Assembly (NCBI RefSeq): GCF_016653315.1
Contig: NZ_NHSH01000065.1
Coordinates: 62,001-126,000, forward strand
Direction of reading: 5' to 3'
DNA: 64,000 nt
Origin: Halochromatium roseum
GTDB lineage: Bacteria; Pseudomonadota; Gammaproteobacteria; Chromatiales; Chromatiaceae
The translations under genes were made by a program, and so were the position numbers. The stretch's first letter is position 1. Each line of letters starts with the position of its first letter. A model generated the notes under the pieces. The model did no database searches and was not told the DNA's origin. It saw only the letters and a program-made list of their open reading frames with translations. This document shows positions 54,756 to 64,000 of this stretch, one piece after another.

Positions 54756-55313
54756 TCAGCCCTCCTGTTGATGGGCGTCGAGCAGCGACCGGAGCTGCCG
54801 AAACAAGCGCCGCGGCGCCTCTGCACGCCCACGCACGGCATCACGCTGGGCAGCACGCACCAGGCTGCGCAGCTGCTGGCGATCGACCTCAGGATAGGCT
54901 GAGATCAGTTCAGCGAGGGCCGCGTCGCCCTCTTCGATCAGGCGTTGACGCCAGCGCTCGACCTCATGTTGGCGTGCCGTGGCGGCACGTGCTTGCGCCT
55001 CGCGCTGCTCCAGAAGGGCTTGCAAAGGCTCGGTGTTCTCGCGCGCCAGGCAGTTGGCGATGCGCTTGTAGTGGCGACGCAATGCGCGCTGATCCTTGAT
55101 ACGCGCAGTCTCGTTAATGGCAACCCAGGTCAACTCGCTGAACGAGAGTTCCTCGAGCAACCTACGCGGTAGCGTCAAGAGCTGCTCGGCGAGGCTCTGC
55201 AGGGCCAGATGCTCGCGCTTGATCTGGCTACGGCTCGGTTTCTTGTCGTCCGTGTCGAGATCTAGATCTGGATCTAGCGCATCGGTCGCGGCACGGGTGC
55301 GAGACGAGGTCAT
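54756..55313 (-). CDS. darP: Ribosome biogenesis protein DarP (YjgA, DUF615)
   Basis: A 185-residue all-helical DUF615 protein. The pattern KPSRSQIKREHLALQSLAEQL, LLEELSFSELTWVAINETARI and the RRHYKRIANCLARE stretch match DarP/YjgA, which helps late assembly of the large ribosomal subunit. The C-terminal RSLVRAAQRDAVRGRAEAPR and RQLRSLLDAHQQEG are also typical. The start at 55313 (MTSSRTR) is chosen by similarity; the upstream extension is not conserved. Confidence 0.93.
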   Translation of the reverse strand: MTSSRTRAATDALDPDLDLDTDDKKPSRSQIKREHLALQSLAEQLLTLPRRLLEELSFSELTWVAINETARIKDQRALRRHYKRIANCLARENTEPLQALLEQREAQARAATARQHEVERWRQRLIEEGDAALAELISAYPEVDRQQLRSLVRAAQRDAVRGRAEAPRRLFRQLRSLLDAHQQEG

Positions 55314-55448
55314 GGATTCATGGGCTCCGAGGCGGTGAGCGTTGCACACTCGACCGGGCGGTCAACGGCCATTCTCTAGGGTTGAGGTCATCAGCTTAGG
55401 CGATTTCTGCCAAAGCTCATACCGCTTTGCTTGTCTTTTCGCGCGTCT

Positions 55449-55573
55449 TGCTCCTCGTTTTGCTCCTCGTTTTGCTCCTCGTTTTGCTCCTCGTTTTGTT
55501 CATCGCCTTGCTCCCTCGTCTTGTTCATCGCCTTGCTCCCTCGTCTTGTTCATCGCCTGGTTCATCGCCTTGC
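55449..55573. repeat. Tandem repeats downstream of the hybrid kinase
   Basis: A 12-bp unit (TTTTGCTCCTCG) repeats about four times from 55449, then a 25-bp unit (starting CCTTGCTCCCTCG) repeats twice and a shorter variant (TTCATCGCC) recurs. The array sits just after the kinase stop and before darP. No coding role seen. Confidence 0.9.
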
Positions 55574-58500
55574 TCATCGCTCTGCGGCCTGCTCGAGCTG
55601 TTCTTGCAGCGCTAAGACATCTGCGCGCGCGGATCGGAAATCGAAGCGCCGTACCGCTTGCAAAACGGCGTCGAGCTGGTTGCGAGACCGAGGGTCGATG
55701 ACCCGCCGCGCCAGCGCCTCAACCTCCGCCCGAGCACGCAGATTATGCGCTGCCAGAAGCGCATCGAGCCGCTTCAGTTCTACTCCAAGGTCAACCGTAT
55801 CGAGCGGTTCGGAACCGCCGCGCTCGATCGACCCAGCCTCAAGGCTCGAATCGGCTCGAGCAGACAAGCTCCTGATCGAGTCCAACACCTCGACCAAGGC
55901 GGTCTCCAGCGCTCCAAGCCGCTCCGCCAGCAACATCGGCAACGGCGCAAACCTTGCCCCGTCCGCCTGGGCGATGCGGCGCTCGATATCCTTCGCAATG
56001 GCGCCAACTCGTGGCATACCGAGCGTCAGCGCAACCCCGCTCAAGGCGTGCGCCGCCGCCCTAGACTGCTCCCAGTCGCCCGCATCAAGTCGCGCGCGGA
56101 TCTCAGCAGGATGAGCCGAAAATCGCTCGGCAAAACGACGCAGGCGATCGAGATGGCCAGCAAGGTCCTCGTCAACCGGGTCCAGGCCCGGGCCAAGCTC
56201 GGCCATCGGTCGAGCGTCCGCCGACACAAGACGCGCCTTGGCAGCATCCTGCGCAGCAGCAGCCAACCCGCCTTCCTGTGCCTTTTGCACAGGGTTGGCT
56301 GGATCGGCATCAAACTCCGCGTTCTTGGCCGCTCGATCAGCTGCGCCTTCCGGCCGCAGCCCCCGCAAGGCGGCGATCAGCTTTGAGCGCTCGATCGGCT
56401 TACTCAAGTGCCCATTCAAACCCGCCGCACAACAACGCTCGCGCTCGGCATCCGTAGCATGAGCGGTCATCGCAAAAATCGGCTGCATCGCGCAGCCAGG
56501 CAGCGCACGCACCGCTCGGGTGGTCTCATAGCCATCCATTTCCGGCATCTGCAGATCCATCAGGATGGCATCGATGGCCTGGCACCCGCGCTCAGCGAGC
56601 AGCGCCAGCGCAATGGCGCCAGACTCGGCGACCAAGACCTCAGCGCCAGCATCCCGCAGGATCGCGGAGGCGACCTCATAGTTGAGTGGCTGATCCTCGA
56701 CCAACAACACCCGCAGCCCCGACAAGACATCCGGGGCTGGCCGCTCAAGCACGAGCGGGCGCGAACGCACGTCCGGCGGCGCCGCCTCCAACGTCAGGTC
56801 GAAGGCAAAGCGACTGCCAACGTCGAGCTGGCTCGTCAGCTCGATCTGTCCACCCATCTGATTGACCAAACGCCGGCAGATGGCCAGGCCGAGCCCGGTG
56901 CCACCAAAACGCCGGGTGATCGAGGCATCGGCTTGGGTAAACGGCTGGAACAGCCGCTCGCGCTGATCGTCGCGAATACCAATGCCGGTATCGGTCACGG
57001 CAATGGCCAATCGCACCCAGTCATTGGCGAGAGGCTCAGCGCGCAGCTCAAGCTTGACCTGTCCTACCTCAGTAAATTTGATCGCGTTGTTGAGCAGATT
57101 CACCAACACTTGCCGCAGGCGCGATGCGTCACCAAACACCCAGCAGTCGTCTCCTCCCTGTTGCTCGATCTTCAACGCTAAGCCTTTGTTGACAGCGCTC
57201 AACTCCACCAAATCACGCGCCTCGTCGACCAAGGCGCTAACGCTGAAGGCGGTTCGCTCTAACTCGAGCCGCCCGGATTCGATCTTCGAGAAATCGAGCA
57301 GATCCCGAATCAGGTGCATCAGCACCCGCGCGGCGCGCTCAGCCTTGGCCACATAGTCACGCTGCGTCGCATTCAGCCTGCTGCCCTCTAGTAGCTGAAT
57401 AAAGCCGACGATGGCGTTCATCGGCGTTCGGATCTCATGACTCATATTGGCCAAGAACTGCGATTTAGCGCGGTTAGCCGCCTCTGCCTTCTCTTCTGCG
57501 CGCCGTCGCACCTCAGCCTCGGCGCGCAGCCGCTCGTTGGTTTGACGAAGATCGTTTAGGGTTTCCCGCACGCGGGACTCGAGACCAACGTTCTCCTCCT
57601 TGATGGCGTCTGCAGCGCTGGCTTGCTTCTTGCGGCGCTGCTCCTCCAGCAGATAGAAGCGATCGGTAATCGCAAAGGCTAGGATCACCGCATCCAGGCC
57701 TGAGCCGATCTGCGTCGCCCAAGTGGTGATAAAGGTGGTCGGCAACAGACCAAAGGCATTCAGCGCATAGATCACCATGAAGCCGAGCAACACGGTCCAG
57801 CCAAACGAATAATAGATCGCCGGCCGAAACCCCTGAAAGCTGACTTTGAAGCCAACAACGATAAACAAAATGACACTAAAGACCAGCGCAACGGCAAACC
57901 GGACCGCGATGTCATAGGGTCCAATCAAAGCCAGCAGCATGCCGATCACAGCGAGCCAACGCAGACCACCCAGGATGCGGTGGATGACTGGCGCATTGGT
58001 GGCGGTATCCAAGATCGATCGGGTAAACGCAACCCCCGCCAAGTAGGCCGCTGAAAGGAAGAACGGCAGGCTGACATTACCCCACCAAGGATGATTGGGC
58101 CAGAAGAACTGAAATGAGATCCCACTCAGCGCAAGCTGAAAGGCGACGTAGAGACTGACAAAGGCCGCGTAATAGAGGGCATTGACATCACGGAGGCGCC
58201 TAGAGTGGTAAATGTTGTAGACCACCAGCATCAGCAGCGCGCCATAGTAGAGCGCCAATACGCTGTATTCAGTCGCCACGCGCTCGAACGCGCCATTGCC
58301 TGACAGGAGTTCGATCGGTAGGTTCAGCGAACCAGTCGTCTCAACCCGGAGATAGACGGTGACCAGCGCACCCGGCTGCAAGTCCAGTGGAAACAGAAAG
58401 GTCCGGGTCATCACCGGCCGCGTCGCAAAGGGCTCACGATCACCGGTTTGATAGCGTATGAATCCATCTGGGCCATCAACATAAACGATGACCGAATCGA

Positions 58501-58864
58501 GCAGTGGATAGGCCAGCTCAAGGAAGTAGGTCTGTGGACGATCGAGCCGGTTGTCGATCTGCAGGCGCGCCCAATGCACGCGGCGATCGAAACCAAGACT
58601 GTCCATTTCAGCCCGTACCGAAGCGAAGGCCGTAGCCGCATCCAGAGCGCGCACATCCTCGATGCCAAGCGCCCCGTCCGGATCGGTCAACAGCTGCAAA
58701 TGCCCGACAGTGCTATATTGATCCTGCTTGCCCGCGACGAGCAATGGCGAGACTCGAGCGCCTAAGTCCCCTTCAGTAGGGGGCGCGACCGCCCAACTAA
58801 AGGCGGGCGCTAGCAGAGCCGCCAGCAGGAGGACGACTATTAAGTTCAGATGTGGCCGGATCAT
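55574..58864 (-). CDS. Hybrid sensor histidine kinase (7TMR-DISM, HisKA, HATPase, REC, Hpt)
   Basis: A 1096-residue hybrid kinase. It has a signal-like start, a periplasmic 7TMR-DISMED2-like domain (WARLQIDNRLDRPQTYFLEL), about seven helices (VLALYYGALLMLVVYNIY and onward), and a HisKA domain with SHEIRTPMNA (His near residue 476). The HATPase has LVNLLNNAIKF (N box), DTGIGI and GGTGLGLAI. The REC domain has LMDLQMPEMDG (Asp near 770), and the Hpt domain has AAHALSGVA (His near 939). It looks like a full phosphorelay in one protein. Its DISM domain may bind a carbohydrate. It follows the REC/GGDEF-like gene (32-bp gap), probably in one operon. Confidence 0.94.
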   Translation of the reverse strand: MIRPHLNLIVVLLLAALLAPAFSWAVAPPTEGDLGARVSPLLVAGKQDQYSTVGHLQLLTDPDGALGIEDVRALDAATAFASVRAEMDSLGFDRRVHWARLQIDNRLDRPQTYFLELAYPLLDSVIVYVDGPDGFIRYQTGDREPFATRPVMTRTFLFPLDLQPGALVTVYLRVETTGSLNLPIELLSGNGAFERVATEYSVLALYYGALLMLVVYNIYHSRRLRDVNALYYAAFVSLYVAFQLALSGISFQFFWPNHPWWGNVSLPFFLSAAYLAGVAFTRSILDTATNAPVIHRILGGLRWLAVIGMLLALIGPYDIAVRFAVALVFSVILFIVVGFKVSFQGFRPAIYYSFGWTVLLGFMVIYALNAFGLLPTTFITTWATQIGSGLDAVILAFAITDRFYLLEEQRRKKQASAADAIKEENVGLESRVRETLNDLRQTNERLRAEAEVRRRAEEKAEAANRAKSQFLANMSHEIRTPMNAIVGFIQLLEGSRLNATQRDYVAKAERAARVLMHLIRDLLDFSKIESGRLELERTAFSVSALVDEARDLVELSAVNKGLALKIEQQGGDDCWVFGDASRLRQVLVNLLNNAIKFTEVGQVKLELRAEPLANDWVRLAIAVTDTGIGIRDDQRERLFQPFTQADASITRRFGGTGLGLAICRRLVNQMGGQIELTSQLDVGSRFAFDLTLEAAPPDVRSRPLVLERPAPDVLSGLRVLLVEDQPLNYEVASAILRDAGAEVLVAESGAIALALLAERGCQAIDAILMDLQMPEMDGYETTRAVRALPGCAMQPIFAMTAHATDAERERCCAAGLNGHLSKPIERSKLIAALRGLRPEGAADRAAKNAEFDADPANPVQKAQEGGLAAAAQDAAKARLVSADARPMAELGPGLDPVDEDLAGHLDRLRRFAERFSAHPAEIRARLDAGDWEQSRAAAHALSGVALTLGMPRVGAIAKDIERRIAQADGARFAPLPMLLAERLGALETALVEVLDSIRSLSARADSSLEAGSIERGGSEPLDTVDLGVELKRLDALLAAHNLRARAEVEALARRVIDPRSRNQLDAVLQAVRRFDFRSARADVLALQEQLEQAAER

Positions 58865-58896
58865 ATTGAAGTCCTTCTCTCTCAGGTCCGTGAAGC

Positions 58897-59856
58897 CTAC
58901 ACCGCAGACTCCCACCGCTGAAGCCAGAGCTGGCCGCGTCCAGTGTTCGCGGCCTGCTCAAGTGCCTGCGATGCCGCTAAGGCCAAATCGTGGGAGCTAA
59001 CCCGCTGAGTCAGATCAATCAGCGCAAACTCCAGTGTGATCCCACCCACACTGGCCGTCACCAGTTGCCCGGGTTCACGCCCCTTGAGTCCCAGCTGCGC
59101 CACCGTATCCACCAAAGCGGCCGCCCGGTCCAACGCCATATCGGCGCCCTGCTGCGGCAAGATCATTGCAAATTGGGGGCCGCCAAAGTGCGCACAGAAA
59201 TCGAGTGCCCCCCTCGCCTGCTCAGCCAGCCCCCGTCCAACGCGCTCGAGCAAGGTCTGAATTGCGAGGTGTCCGCGGCTATCCACCAAGGCGCCGAAAT
59301 CGTCGATCCCAACCAGCAACAGCGAGAGCGGCATTTGCTCGAGTTCAGCGCGCTTGATCTCACGCTCGAGCAAGCTGTCGAAGGTCGCGCGGTTCGCCAC
59401 CCCGGCAATGCTATCGACCTGAGCCAGGGCTCGCAAACGATCGCGACTCGCCTTCAGCTGAAGATGGGTGCTGACCCGCGCCCGCACCCGCAGCCGTTTG
59501 ATCGGCTTGGTGATGTAATCCACGCCGCCGACCTCGAAGCCCTTCGCCTCGTCCTCGATATCGGTCTTCGCGGTGACGAAGATCACTGGGATCTCGGCGA
59601 GCCGCGGATCGAGCTTGAGTAGACGGCAAACCTCATAGCCGTCGACATCCGGCATCATGATGTCGAGCAGGATCAGATCGATACGCAGGCTTGAGGCGAT
59701 CTCGATGGCCTCGTCGCCCGACATCGCAAAGAACACCTCACACTCGGAGCCAAGGGCTGCGGCGAGCACCTCGATGTTCTCTGACACGTCGTCGACGATC
59801 AGCACATGTGGCCGCTCTTGCGAACCGGGATCGATCCCAGGATCAATGATCGCCAT
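58897..59856 (-). CDS. REC + degenerate GGDEF response regulator
   Basis: A 319-residue two-domain protein. The receiver has VLIVDDVSENIEVLAAALG and LILLDIMMPDVDGYEV with the phospho-acceptor D65, plus TKPIK as the conserved Lys loop. The C-terminal GGDEF-type domain has the fold landmarks LLLVGIDDFGALVDSRGHLAIQTLL, but the active-site motif is GGPQF (225-229) instead of GGDEF and the RxxD inhibitory site is absent. So it almost certainly does not make cyclic-di-GMP; it may instead bind GTP or a partner. It is upstream of the hybrid kinase in the same operon and is its likely cognate regulator. Confidence 0.9.
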   Translation of the reverse strand: MAIIDPGIDPGSQERPHVLIVDDVSENIEVLAAALGSECEVFFAMSGDEAIEIASSLRIDLILLDIMMPDVDGYEVCRLLKLDPRLAEIPVIFVTAKTDIEDEAKGFEVGGVDYITKPIKRLRVRARVSTHLQLKASRDRLRALAQVDSIAGVANRATFDSLLEREIKRAELEQMPLSLLLVGIDDFGALVDSRGHLAIQTLLERVGRGLAEQARGALDFCAHFGGPQFAMILPQQGADMALDRAAALVDTVAQLGLKGREPGQLVTASVGGITLEFALIDLTQRVSSHDLALAASQALEQAANTGRGQLWLQRWESAV

Positions 59857-59923
59857 CTATCGCCTCACTCCACTCAGGCTCGAAAGCTCAGGCTGGAAAG
59901 CCGGCTGCGCAGATCAGATCGCG

Positions 59924-60385
59924 CTAAGGAAACGCCTCAAGCTCAGCGATCGCCCGTTCATAGCGCTCGCGCAGCTCATCGCGAAGCTTGGCCTTCTTAG
60001 CGCCCGAGCAGCCGCCCAGCTCGCCCAAGCGAGCAAGAAAGTCCTTTCTCATGCGCGCTTGCGCATCGCGATAATACCCTTCCGGGAAGAGATCGTCCTG
60101 CGCATCGAGCACCGTCATCCGAAAGCCGCTCGCCAGAATCTTATTCAGGTTTTCCGTGCGGCGCCCAGAGCGATCTTGCCGACAGCGATTGTTGTAGAGA
60201 TCGAGTTCAAAGGCGGCCTCAACCGCGTTGACGATAAGCTGCTGTGTCTGCTCATCGAGCGAGGCTTGGGCTCGCGCCTGGAGTGGTATCAGCAACACTG
60301 ATGACAATGACAGGGCGAGCAAGCTCAACAGCGCAGCTGAGCTGAGCAAACGCCGACGCAGCATAGATCGGTATAACAGGTGCAT
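59924..60385 (-). CDS. Exported hypothetical protein, 153 aa
   Basis: The N-terminus is a typical signal peptide (RRRLLSSAALLSLLALSLSSVLLIPLQARAQA), then about 115 soluble, helix-rich residues with Arg/Glu/Leu pattern and two Cys (NNRCRQDRSGRR and LGELGGCSG), which may form a disulfide. No known domain. It lies between the response regulator and the SDR gene on the same strand. The start at 60385 has an AGGGGG upstream; 60364 (MLRRRLL) is an alternative. Confidence 0.65.
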   Translation of the reverse strand: MHLLYRSMLRRRLLSSAALLSLLALSLSSVLLIPLQARAQASLDEQTQQLIVNAVEAAFELDLYNNRCRQDRSGRRTENLNKILASGFRMTVLDAQDDLFPEGYYRDAQARMRKDFLARLGELGGCSGAKKAKLRDELRERYERAIAELEAFP

Positions 60386-60391
60386 CGCCCC

Positions 60392-61105
60392 CTAGCTCCG
60401 GCCGTAGACCGGTACAGCCGCTCCAGTGACGCAACGCGCGGCGTCAGAGGCAAGAAAGACCATGACATCGGCAAGCGCGGCCGGCGGCACCCAGCGCGAA
60501 TGATCTTGGTCTGGCATCGCTGCGCGGTTCTCGGGGGTATCCACCGTACCCGGGAGGATCGCATTGACCCTGATGCCACCCTGCTTGTGCTCCTGAGCCA
60601 GCGACTCGGTGAGTGCCACAACACCCGCCTTGGCCGCACAGTAAGGCCCCATGTGGCCTTTGGCCGCAAGCGCGGCTCGCGCCGAGACGTTGACGATGCT
60701 GCCCTGGCCTTGCTCGAGCATGACCGGCACCACCGCACGGCAGCAATGGAAGACGCTGCGCAGGTTGAGATCGAGCATGCGATCCCAGGTGGCGTCATCG
60801 GTTTCGTGCAGCGGCGGCCCCATCGCGAAGCCGCCAGCCACATTCGCGAGGATGTCGATACGGCCGAAACGCCCCTTGGCTGCAGAAATGGTGCGCGCGA
60901 CGTCGTCGCTTGCCAGCAGGTCGGTTGGGAAGAGTTCGATCTCAGCGTCATCTGGCAGCCCAGATCTGGCCTTGACGAGGCCCTCCGAGCTGATGTCCAG
61001 CATGGCAATCCGCGCGCCTTCGCTCACCAGCGCCGCACACAGGGCTTGACCCAGATTACCAGCGGCGCCGGTCACCAGCGCGACTTTATCGTTAAACTGT
61101 CCCAT
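60392..61105 (-). CDS. Short-chain dehydrogenase/reductase
   Basis: A classical SDR of 237 residues with a Rossmann start VALVTGAAGNLGQALCAAL, the DILANVAGG (NNAG-like, with Ala for the second Asn) strand, the catalytic Ser in IVNVSARAALAAKG and the YCAAK pair (YxxxK), and the PGTVDTPENRAAMP segment. It oxidises or reduces a hydroxyl/keto substrate with NAD(P). It is close to fabG-type enzymes but has no fatty-acid-gene neighbours. Substrate unknown. Confidence 0.9.
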   Translation of the reverse strand: MGQFNDKVALVTGAAGNLGQALCAALVSEGARIAMLDISSEGLVKARSGLPDDAEIELFPTDLLASDDVARTISAAKGRFGRIDILANVAGGFAMGPPLHETDDATWDRMLDLNLRSVFHCCRAVVPVMLEQGQGSIVNVSARAALAAKGHMGPYCAAKAGVVALTESLAQEHKQGGIRVNAILPGTVDTPENRAAMPDQDHSRWVPPAALADVMVFLASDAARCVTGAAVPVYGRS

Positions 61106-61481
61106 ATAGATACTCCCACATTCAGATACGCTTTTCAGACGCTTCAGCTACTCTGCTCAGACACTCTACTCGGACACTCTAAGCAGACACTCTACCGGTA
61201 TCGACTGAGGCATGGACGGCGAGGTCGATGACGGCCAGACGCCTAGGGCCAGCCGAAGACTTGGCGCTGTCCAGCGGCGGCCTCTGCAGCCGGACAAGGA
61301 AGCACCGTAAGGCTATCGGACCGAGCTGTAAACGTCGCGCAGCCCCAAAGGCACGCCAACGCTGAACGGCCTGCGCGAGTCTGCATGCGACCCAGCGAGC
61401 TTCTCTGTATCATTAGCGGTTGTTCAAGTCACCGTAAAGAGGCCTGGCTTTGCCGAGAACGCTGACAGCAGCTGGCATCTG
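61106..61481. other. Intergenic region with a short repeat array
   Basis: About 376 bp between the SDR gene and lapB. Near 61158-61197 three loose copies of CAGACACTCTA (one with CGGACACTCT) occur. The rest should contain the lapB promoter. No gene supported. Confidence 0.4.
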
Positions 61482-62690
61482 ATGCAATGGCTTTTCCTAT
61501 TGTTACCGATCGCGGCCGCCTCTGGCTGGCTCGTCGCGTGGCGCAGCGGCTCGCGACGCCGCCCCGAGGGCAGCTGTAGTAGCGGAGATCCGGTCTTTTT
61601 TCGCGGCCTCAACTATCTGCTCGACGAGCAGCCAGATAAGGCGATCGACGTCTTCCTGAAGCTCGCGGAGGTCGATGGCGAGACCGCGGAGACGCATCTC
61701 GCGCTCGGCGCCCTGTTCCAGCGCCGTGGCGAGGTGGAGCGCGCCATCCGCATCCACCAAAACCTGGTTGCCCGCGAAAACCTGAGCAATGCCCAGCGCG
61801 GTTACGCGCTCTACGAGCTCGGGCGCGACTATATGCTCGCCGGTTTGTTCGATCGGGCCGAGAGCCTGTTTCTGGAACTGGTCGAGCAAGGCCTGCAAGA
61901 TCGGCGCGCACTTCGCAGCCTGATCGAGATCTATCAGGCGGAGAAGGATTGGCGGCGCTGTCTCGAGACGGCAGATCAACTGCGGCGGCGCTCCGACCAA
62001 CCCATGCAGACCGAGATCGCCCAGTATCACTGCGAGTTAGCCGACGAATGCCTACGACATGCCCGCCGCGACGAAGCGCGCGCCCATTTGCTCGACGCGC
62101 AAGCCGTGGACCCCAATTGCATCCGCGCGACCATGATCCAGGCGCAAATGGAGATGGATGGCGGCGATCCGGACTCCGCGTTGATGCTGTATCGACATCT
62201 CGCGCGGCGCGGCCCCGATTACCTGCCGGCCATGCTGCCAGCGCTGCTGCACTGCTGCGAGCGACTCAACCGCCAAGGCATCGCCAACGAACTCGGCGAT
62301 CTGTTCGCGGCCCATCCGTCGCCACCGTTGATGCTCGAGCTCTCGCGCGCAATCGAGCGCGAACAGGGCCCACAGGCCGCGCTCGAGTTCCTCAGCGACT
62401 ACCTCGGCGCACATGCCGACCTGGTCGGCACCGAGCGGCTGCTCGAGCTGCGGCTGTCTCGGTTTCCGGAGCAAGCGGCGGAAGGCGACGCGCAACTGCT
62501 CGAGGTGATCAGGCACCTGGTCGCCGCACGCCCAAGCTATCGCTGTGACCAATGCGGATTTGAGGCCCGCGCCCTGCACTGGCAGTGCCCGAGCTGTAAA
62601 CATTGGGGCAGCATCAAGGCCGTCGCCGCCCAGCCGCTCAGGTCACCTAGCGGCCTGGCGCCAGGCCTAACCGCCAGCGTCAGCGGTTAA
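61482..62690 (+). CDS. lapB: Lipopolysaccharide assembly protein LapB (YciM)
   Basis: A 402-residue inner-membrane TPR protein that controls LpxC turnover through FtsH. It has one N-terminal helix ([18 protein letters not shown]), about nine TPR repeats (for example [24 protein letters not shown]), and a C-terminal rubredoxin-like zinc site: [25 protein letters not shown] with paired CxxC motifs. Length is typical. lapA, often upstream, is not present in the window. pyrF follows, the conserved arrangement in gammaproteobacteria. Confidence 0.95.
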   Translation: MQWLFLLLPIAAASGWLVAWRSGSRRRPEGSCSSGDPVFFRGLNYLLDEQPDKAIDVFLKLAEVDGETAETHLALGALFQRRGEVERAIRIHQNLVARENLSNAQRGYALYELGRDYMLAGLFDRAESLFLELVEQGLQDRRALRSLIEIYQAEKDWRRCLETADQLRRRSDQPMQTEIAQYHCELADECLRHARRDEARAHLLDAQAVDPNCIRATMIQAQMEMDGGDPDSALMLYRHLARRGPDYLPAMLPALLHCCERLNRQGIANELGDLFAAHPSPPLMLELSRAIEREQGPQAALEFLSDYLGAHADLVGTERLLELRLSRFPEQAAEGDAQLLEVIRHLVAARPSYRCDQCGFEARALHWQCPSCKHWGSIKAVAAQPLRSPSGLAPGLTASVSG

Positions 62691-62787
62691 CCTTGGCCGT
62701 CAGCCGCGACAGACACCGAACAGACTCCGAAACAGACAGCGATCACGATCACGATCACGCCAACGCACGCGACCCAACGGATCACCG

Positions 62788-63510
62788 ATGCCAGCCCTTG
62801 CAGACACCCGCATCATCGTCGCCCTCGACTACGCCTCCGCCGACGCGGCCATTGCGCTCGCCGACCAACTCGACCCGCAACACTGCCGGGTCAAGGTCGG
62901 CAAGGAGCTGTTCACCAGCGCCGGCCCGGCCGTGGTCGAACAGCTGGTCGGGCGCGGCTTCGATGTCTTCCTCGACCTCAAATTCCACGACATCCCGAAC
63001 ACCGTCGCTGCCGCTTGCGCCGCCGCCTCCGCACTCGGGATCTGGATGCTCAACGTCCACGCCTCCGGCGGGCTCGCCATGATGCAAGCCGCGCGTGAGC
63101 GTCTCGAGCGCGCGCAGAAGCCCCCCTTACTCATCGCCGTCACCCTGCTGACCAGCCTCGATGACAACGATCTGGCCGATATCGGCTGCCCCGGCAGCAC
63201 TCTCGAGCGGGTCGAACGCCTCGCTGCACTCAGCGCCCAGGCGGGCCTCGATGGCGTCGTCTGCTCGCCACTCGAAGCCGCGGCACTGCGCCAGAGGCTT
63301 GGTCCGCAGTGTCTGCTCGTCACACCCGGCGTGCGTCCGGCCCAGGCTGTCAGCGGCGACCAGAAGCGCATCATGAGCCCCAGTCAGGCCATCGCTGCCG
63401 GCGCTGATCATCTGGTCATCGGTCGCCCCATCACCGCCGCGGATGATCCCATGGCCGCGCTGCTCGCGATACAAGACGAGCTTGCGGCCACCCCTTCCGC
63501 CCCAGGCTGA
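62788..63510 (+). CDS. pyrF: Orotidine 5'-phosphate decarboxylase
   Basis: A 240-residue enzyme of pyrimidine synthesis that converts OMP to UMP. The key residues lie in VKVGKELF (catalytic Lys), [14 protein letters not shown] (the conserved [10 protein letters not shown] with Asp-Lys-Asp) and the C-terminal [17 protein letters not shown] phosphate loop. It follows lapB, as in related genomes. The start at 62788 matches the typical [15 protein letters not shown] opening. Confidence 0.96.
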   Translation: MPALADTRIIVALDYASADAAIALADQLDPQHCRVKVGKELFTSAGPAVVEQLVGRGFDVFLDLKFHDIPNTVAAACAAASALGIWMLNVHASGGLAMMQAARERLERAQKPPLLIAVTLLTSLDDNDLADIGCPGSTLERVERLAALSAQAGLDGVVCSPLEAAALRQRLGPQCLLVTPGVRPAQAVSGDQKRIMSPSQAIAAGADHLVIGRPITAADDPMAALLAIQDELAATPSAPG

Positions 63511-63616
63511 CATCTGCGCAGGGGCTGTGATGGCACGCTATGGCACGCAGCGTCCCCGCCACCTCGAAGGATGCAGCGCTTGTTTCACAGTCACCAACAC
63601 TACGACAGGAGCCCTC

Positions 63617-64000
63617 ATGGCCAAGATCAATAAAGCTGTCTTCCCCGTCGCCGGCCTCGGTACGCGCTTTCTCCCGGTGACCAAGGCCAGCCCGAAAGAG
63701 ATGCTGCCCATCGTCGACAAACCACTCATTCAGTACGCCGCCGAAGAGGCCGAACAGGCCGGAGCGACGCAGCTGGTATTTGTCACCGGCCGTCACAAAC
63801 GCTCGATCGAGGATCATTTCGACAAGTCACCCGAGCTCGAGTCCGAGCTCGAATCGGCCGGCAAGGACAAGCTACTCACTATCGTGCGTACCATCCTGCC
63901 CGAGCACGTCAGCTGCATCTATCTGCGTCAGGCCGAAGCCCTCGGGCTCGGACACGCGGTGCTCTGCGCCAAGCCAGTAGTCGGCAATGAGCCGTTCGCG
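63617..64000 (+). CDS. galU: UTP-glucose-1-phosphate uridylyltransferase, 5' part (cut by window end)
   Basis: The frame reads [20 protein letters not shown] then [19 protein letters not shown], the GalU signature for UTP and metal binding, and continues [18 protein letters not shown]. GalU makes UDP-glucose for surface polysaccharides. The window stops after 128 codons; a complete gene is about 290 codons. AGGAG precedes the start. Confidence 0.95.
   Translation, partial: MAKINKAVFPVAGLGTRFLPVTKASPKEMLPIVDKPLIQYAAEEAEQAGATQLVFVTGRHKRSIEDHFDKSPELESELESAGKDKLLTIVRTILPEHVSCIYLRQAEALGLGHAVLCAKPVVGNEPFA

Noticed and set aside
58897-59856. Active diguanylate cyclase
   Set aside because: The catalytic motif is GGPQF, so the activity is not expected.

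Overview
The window is 64 kb of GC-rich DNA from a gammaproteobacterium. The gene content (aerobic hemF, lapB-pyrF-galU, aspS with an fmdB-type neighbour, darP, znuACB-zur, the tandem-AAA plus WYL pair) and the style of the intergenic repeats would fit a purple sulfur bacterium (Chromatiaceae), but the genus is inferred and no 16S gene is present. No rRNA, tRNA or CRISPR array was recognised.

Layout. 0.2-4.7 kb: a small membrane protein, a HerA/DUF853 ATPase, an APC permease and a membrane-anchored retropepsin-like protease. 4.7-5.9 kb: debris with a truncated DruA/DUF4338 gene. 5.9-10.3 kb: a zinc alcohol dehydrogenase divergent from an AraC-type regulator, followed by an exported cupin-CMD-CMD protein, a cyclophilin-like protein and a PptA-type tautomerase. 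This looks like a carbonyl or quinone conversion cluster. 10.3-12.4 kb: accessory DNA with HigBA, an endonuclease relic and two direct copies of an ~80-bp repeat. 12.4-17.6 kb: a PfkB kinase, Tas, a CbiM-like membrane protein, DjlA and HemF. 17.7-26.6 kb: the most variable part. It holds a two-domain AAA ATPase divergent from a WYL regulator, then an AT-rich island with two PD-(D/E)XK-like proteins, an acidic protein with an internally duplicated domain and a decayed second copy of the AAA gene, then a Doc toxin-antitoxin pair wedged between yqiA and a partial copy of yqiA. 26.8-32.4 kb: lgt, a divergent TldD/TldE pair, an Rpn-type nuclease and mobA. 32.9-41.0 kb: a CoiA-like protein, a ~1245-residue membrane protein, PutP and an OprD-like porin.

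41.3-48.5 kb is a zinc homeostasis block, all on one strand: znuA, znuC, znuB, zur, zrgA (DUF2796), a LolD/FtsX-like ABC pair and a DUF3299 lipoprotein. The promoter-proximal sequence carries a Zur-box-like element overlapping a -10 hexamer. Two of the proteins have long His-Glu/Asp metal-binding loops built from hexanucleotide repeats. Two GTPases (48.5-51.4 kb), the second with an N-terminal membrane anchor, follow directly.

51.5-64 kb is mostly housekeeping: nudB, aspS, an FmdB-type protein and darP on the minus strand; a hybrid histidine kinase with its REC/degenerate-GGDEF partner; an exported hypothetical protein; an SDR oxidoreductase; then lapB, pyrF and a galU cut by the window end.

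The best candidate for something undescribed is 17.8-24.7 kb. It has an AAA ATPase with a divergent WYL regulator, next to low-GC genes for nuclease-fold proteins and a fossil copy of the same ATPase, which suggests a recurrently acquired, probably defensive, module. This is inference from architecture and composition; no family search was run.
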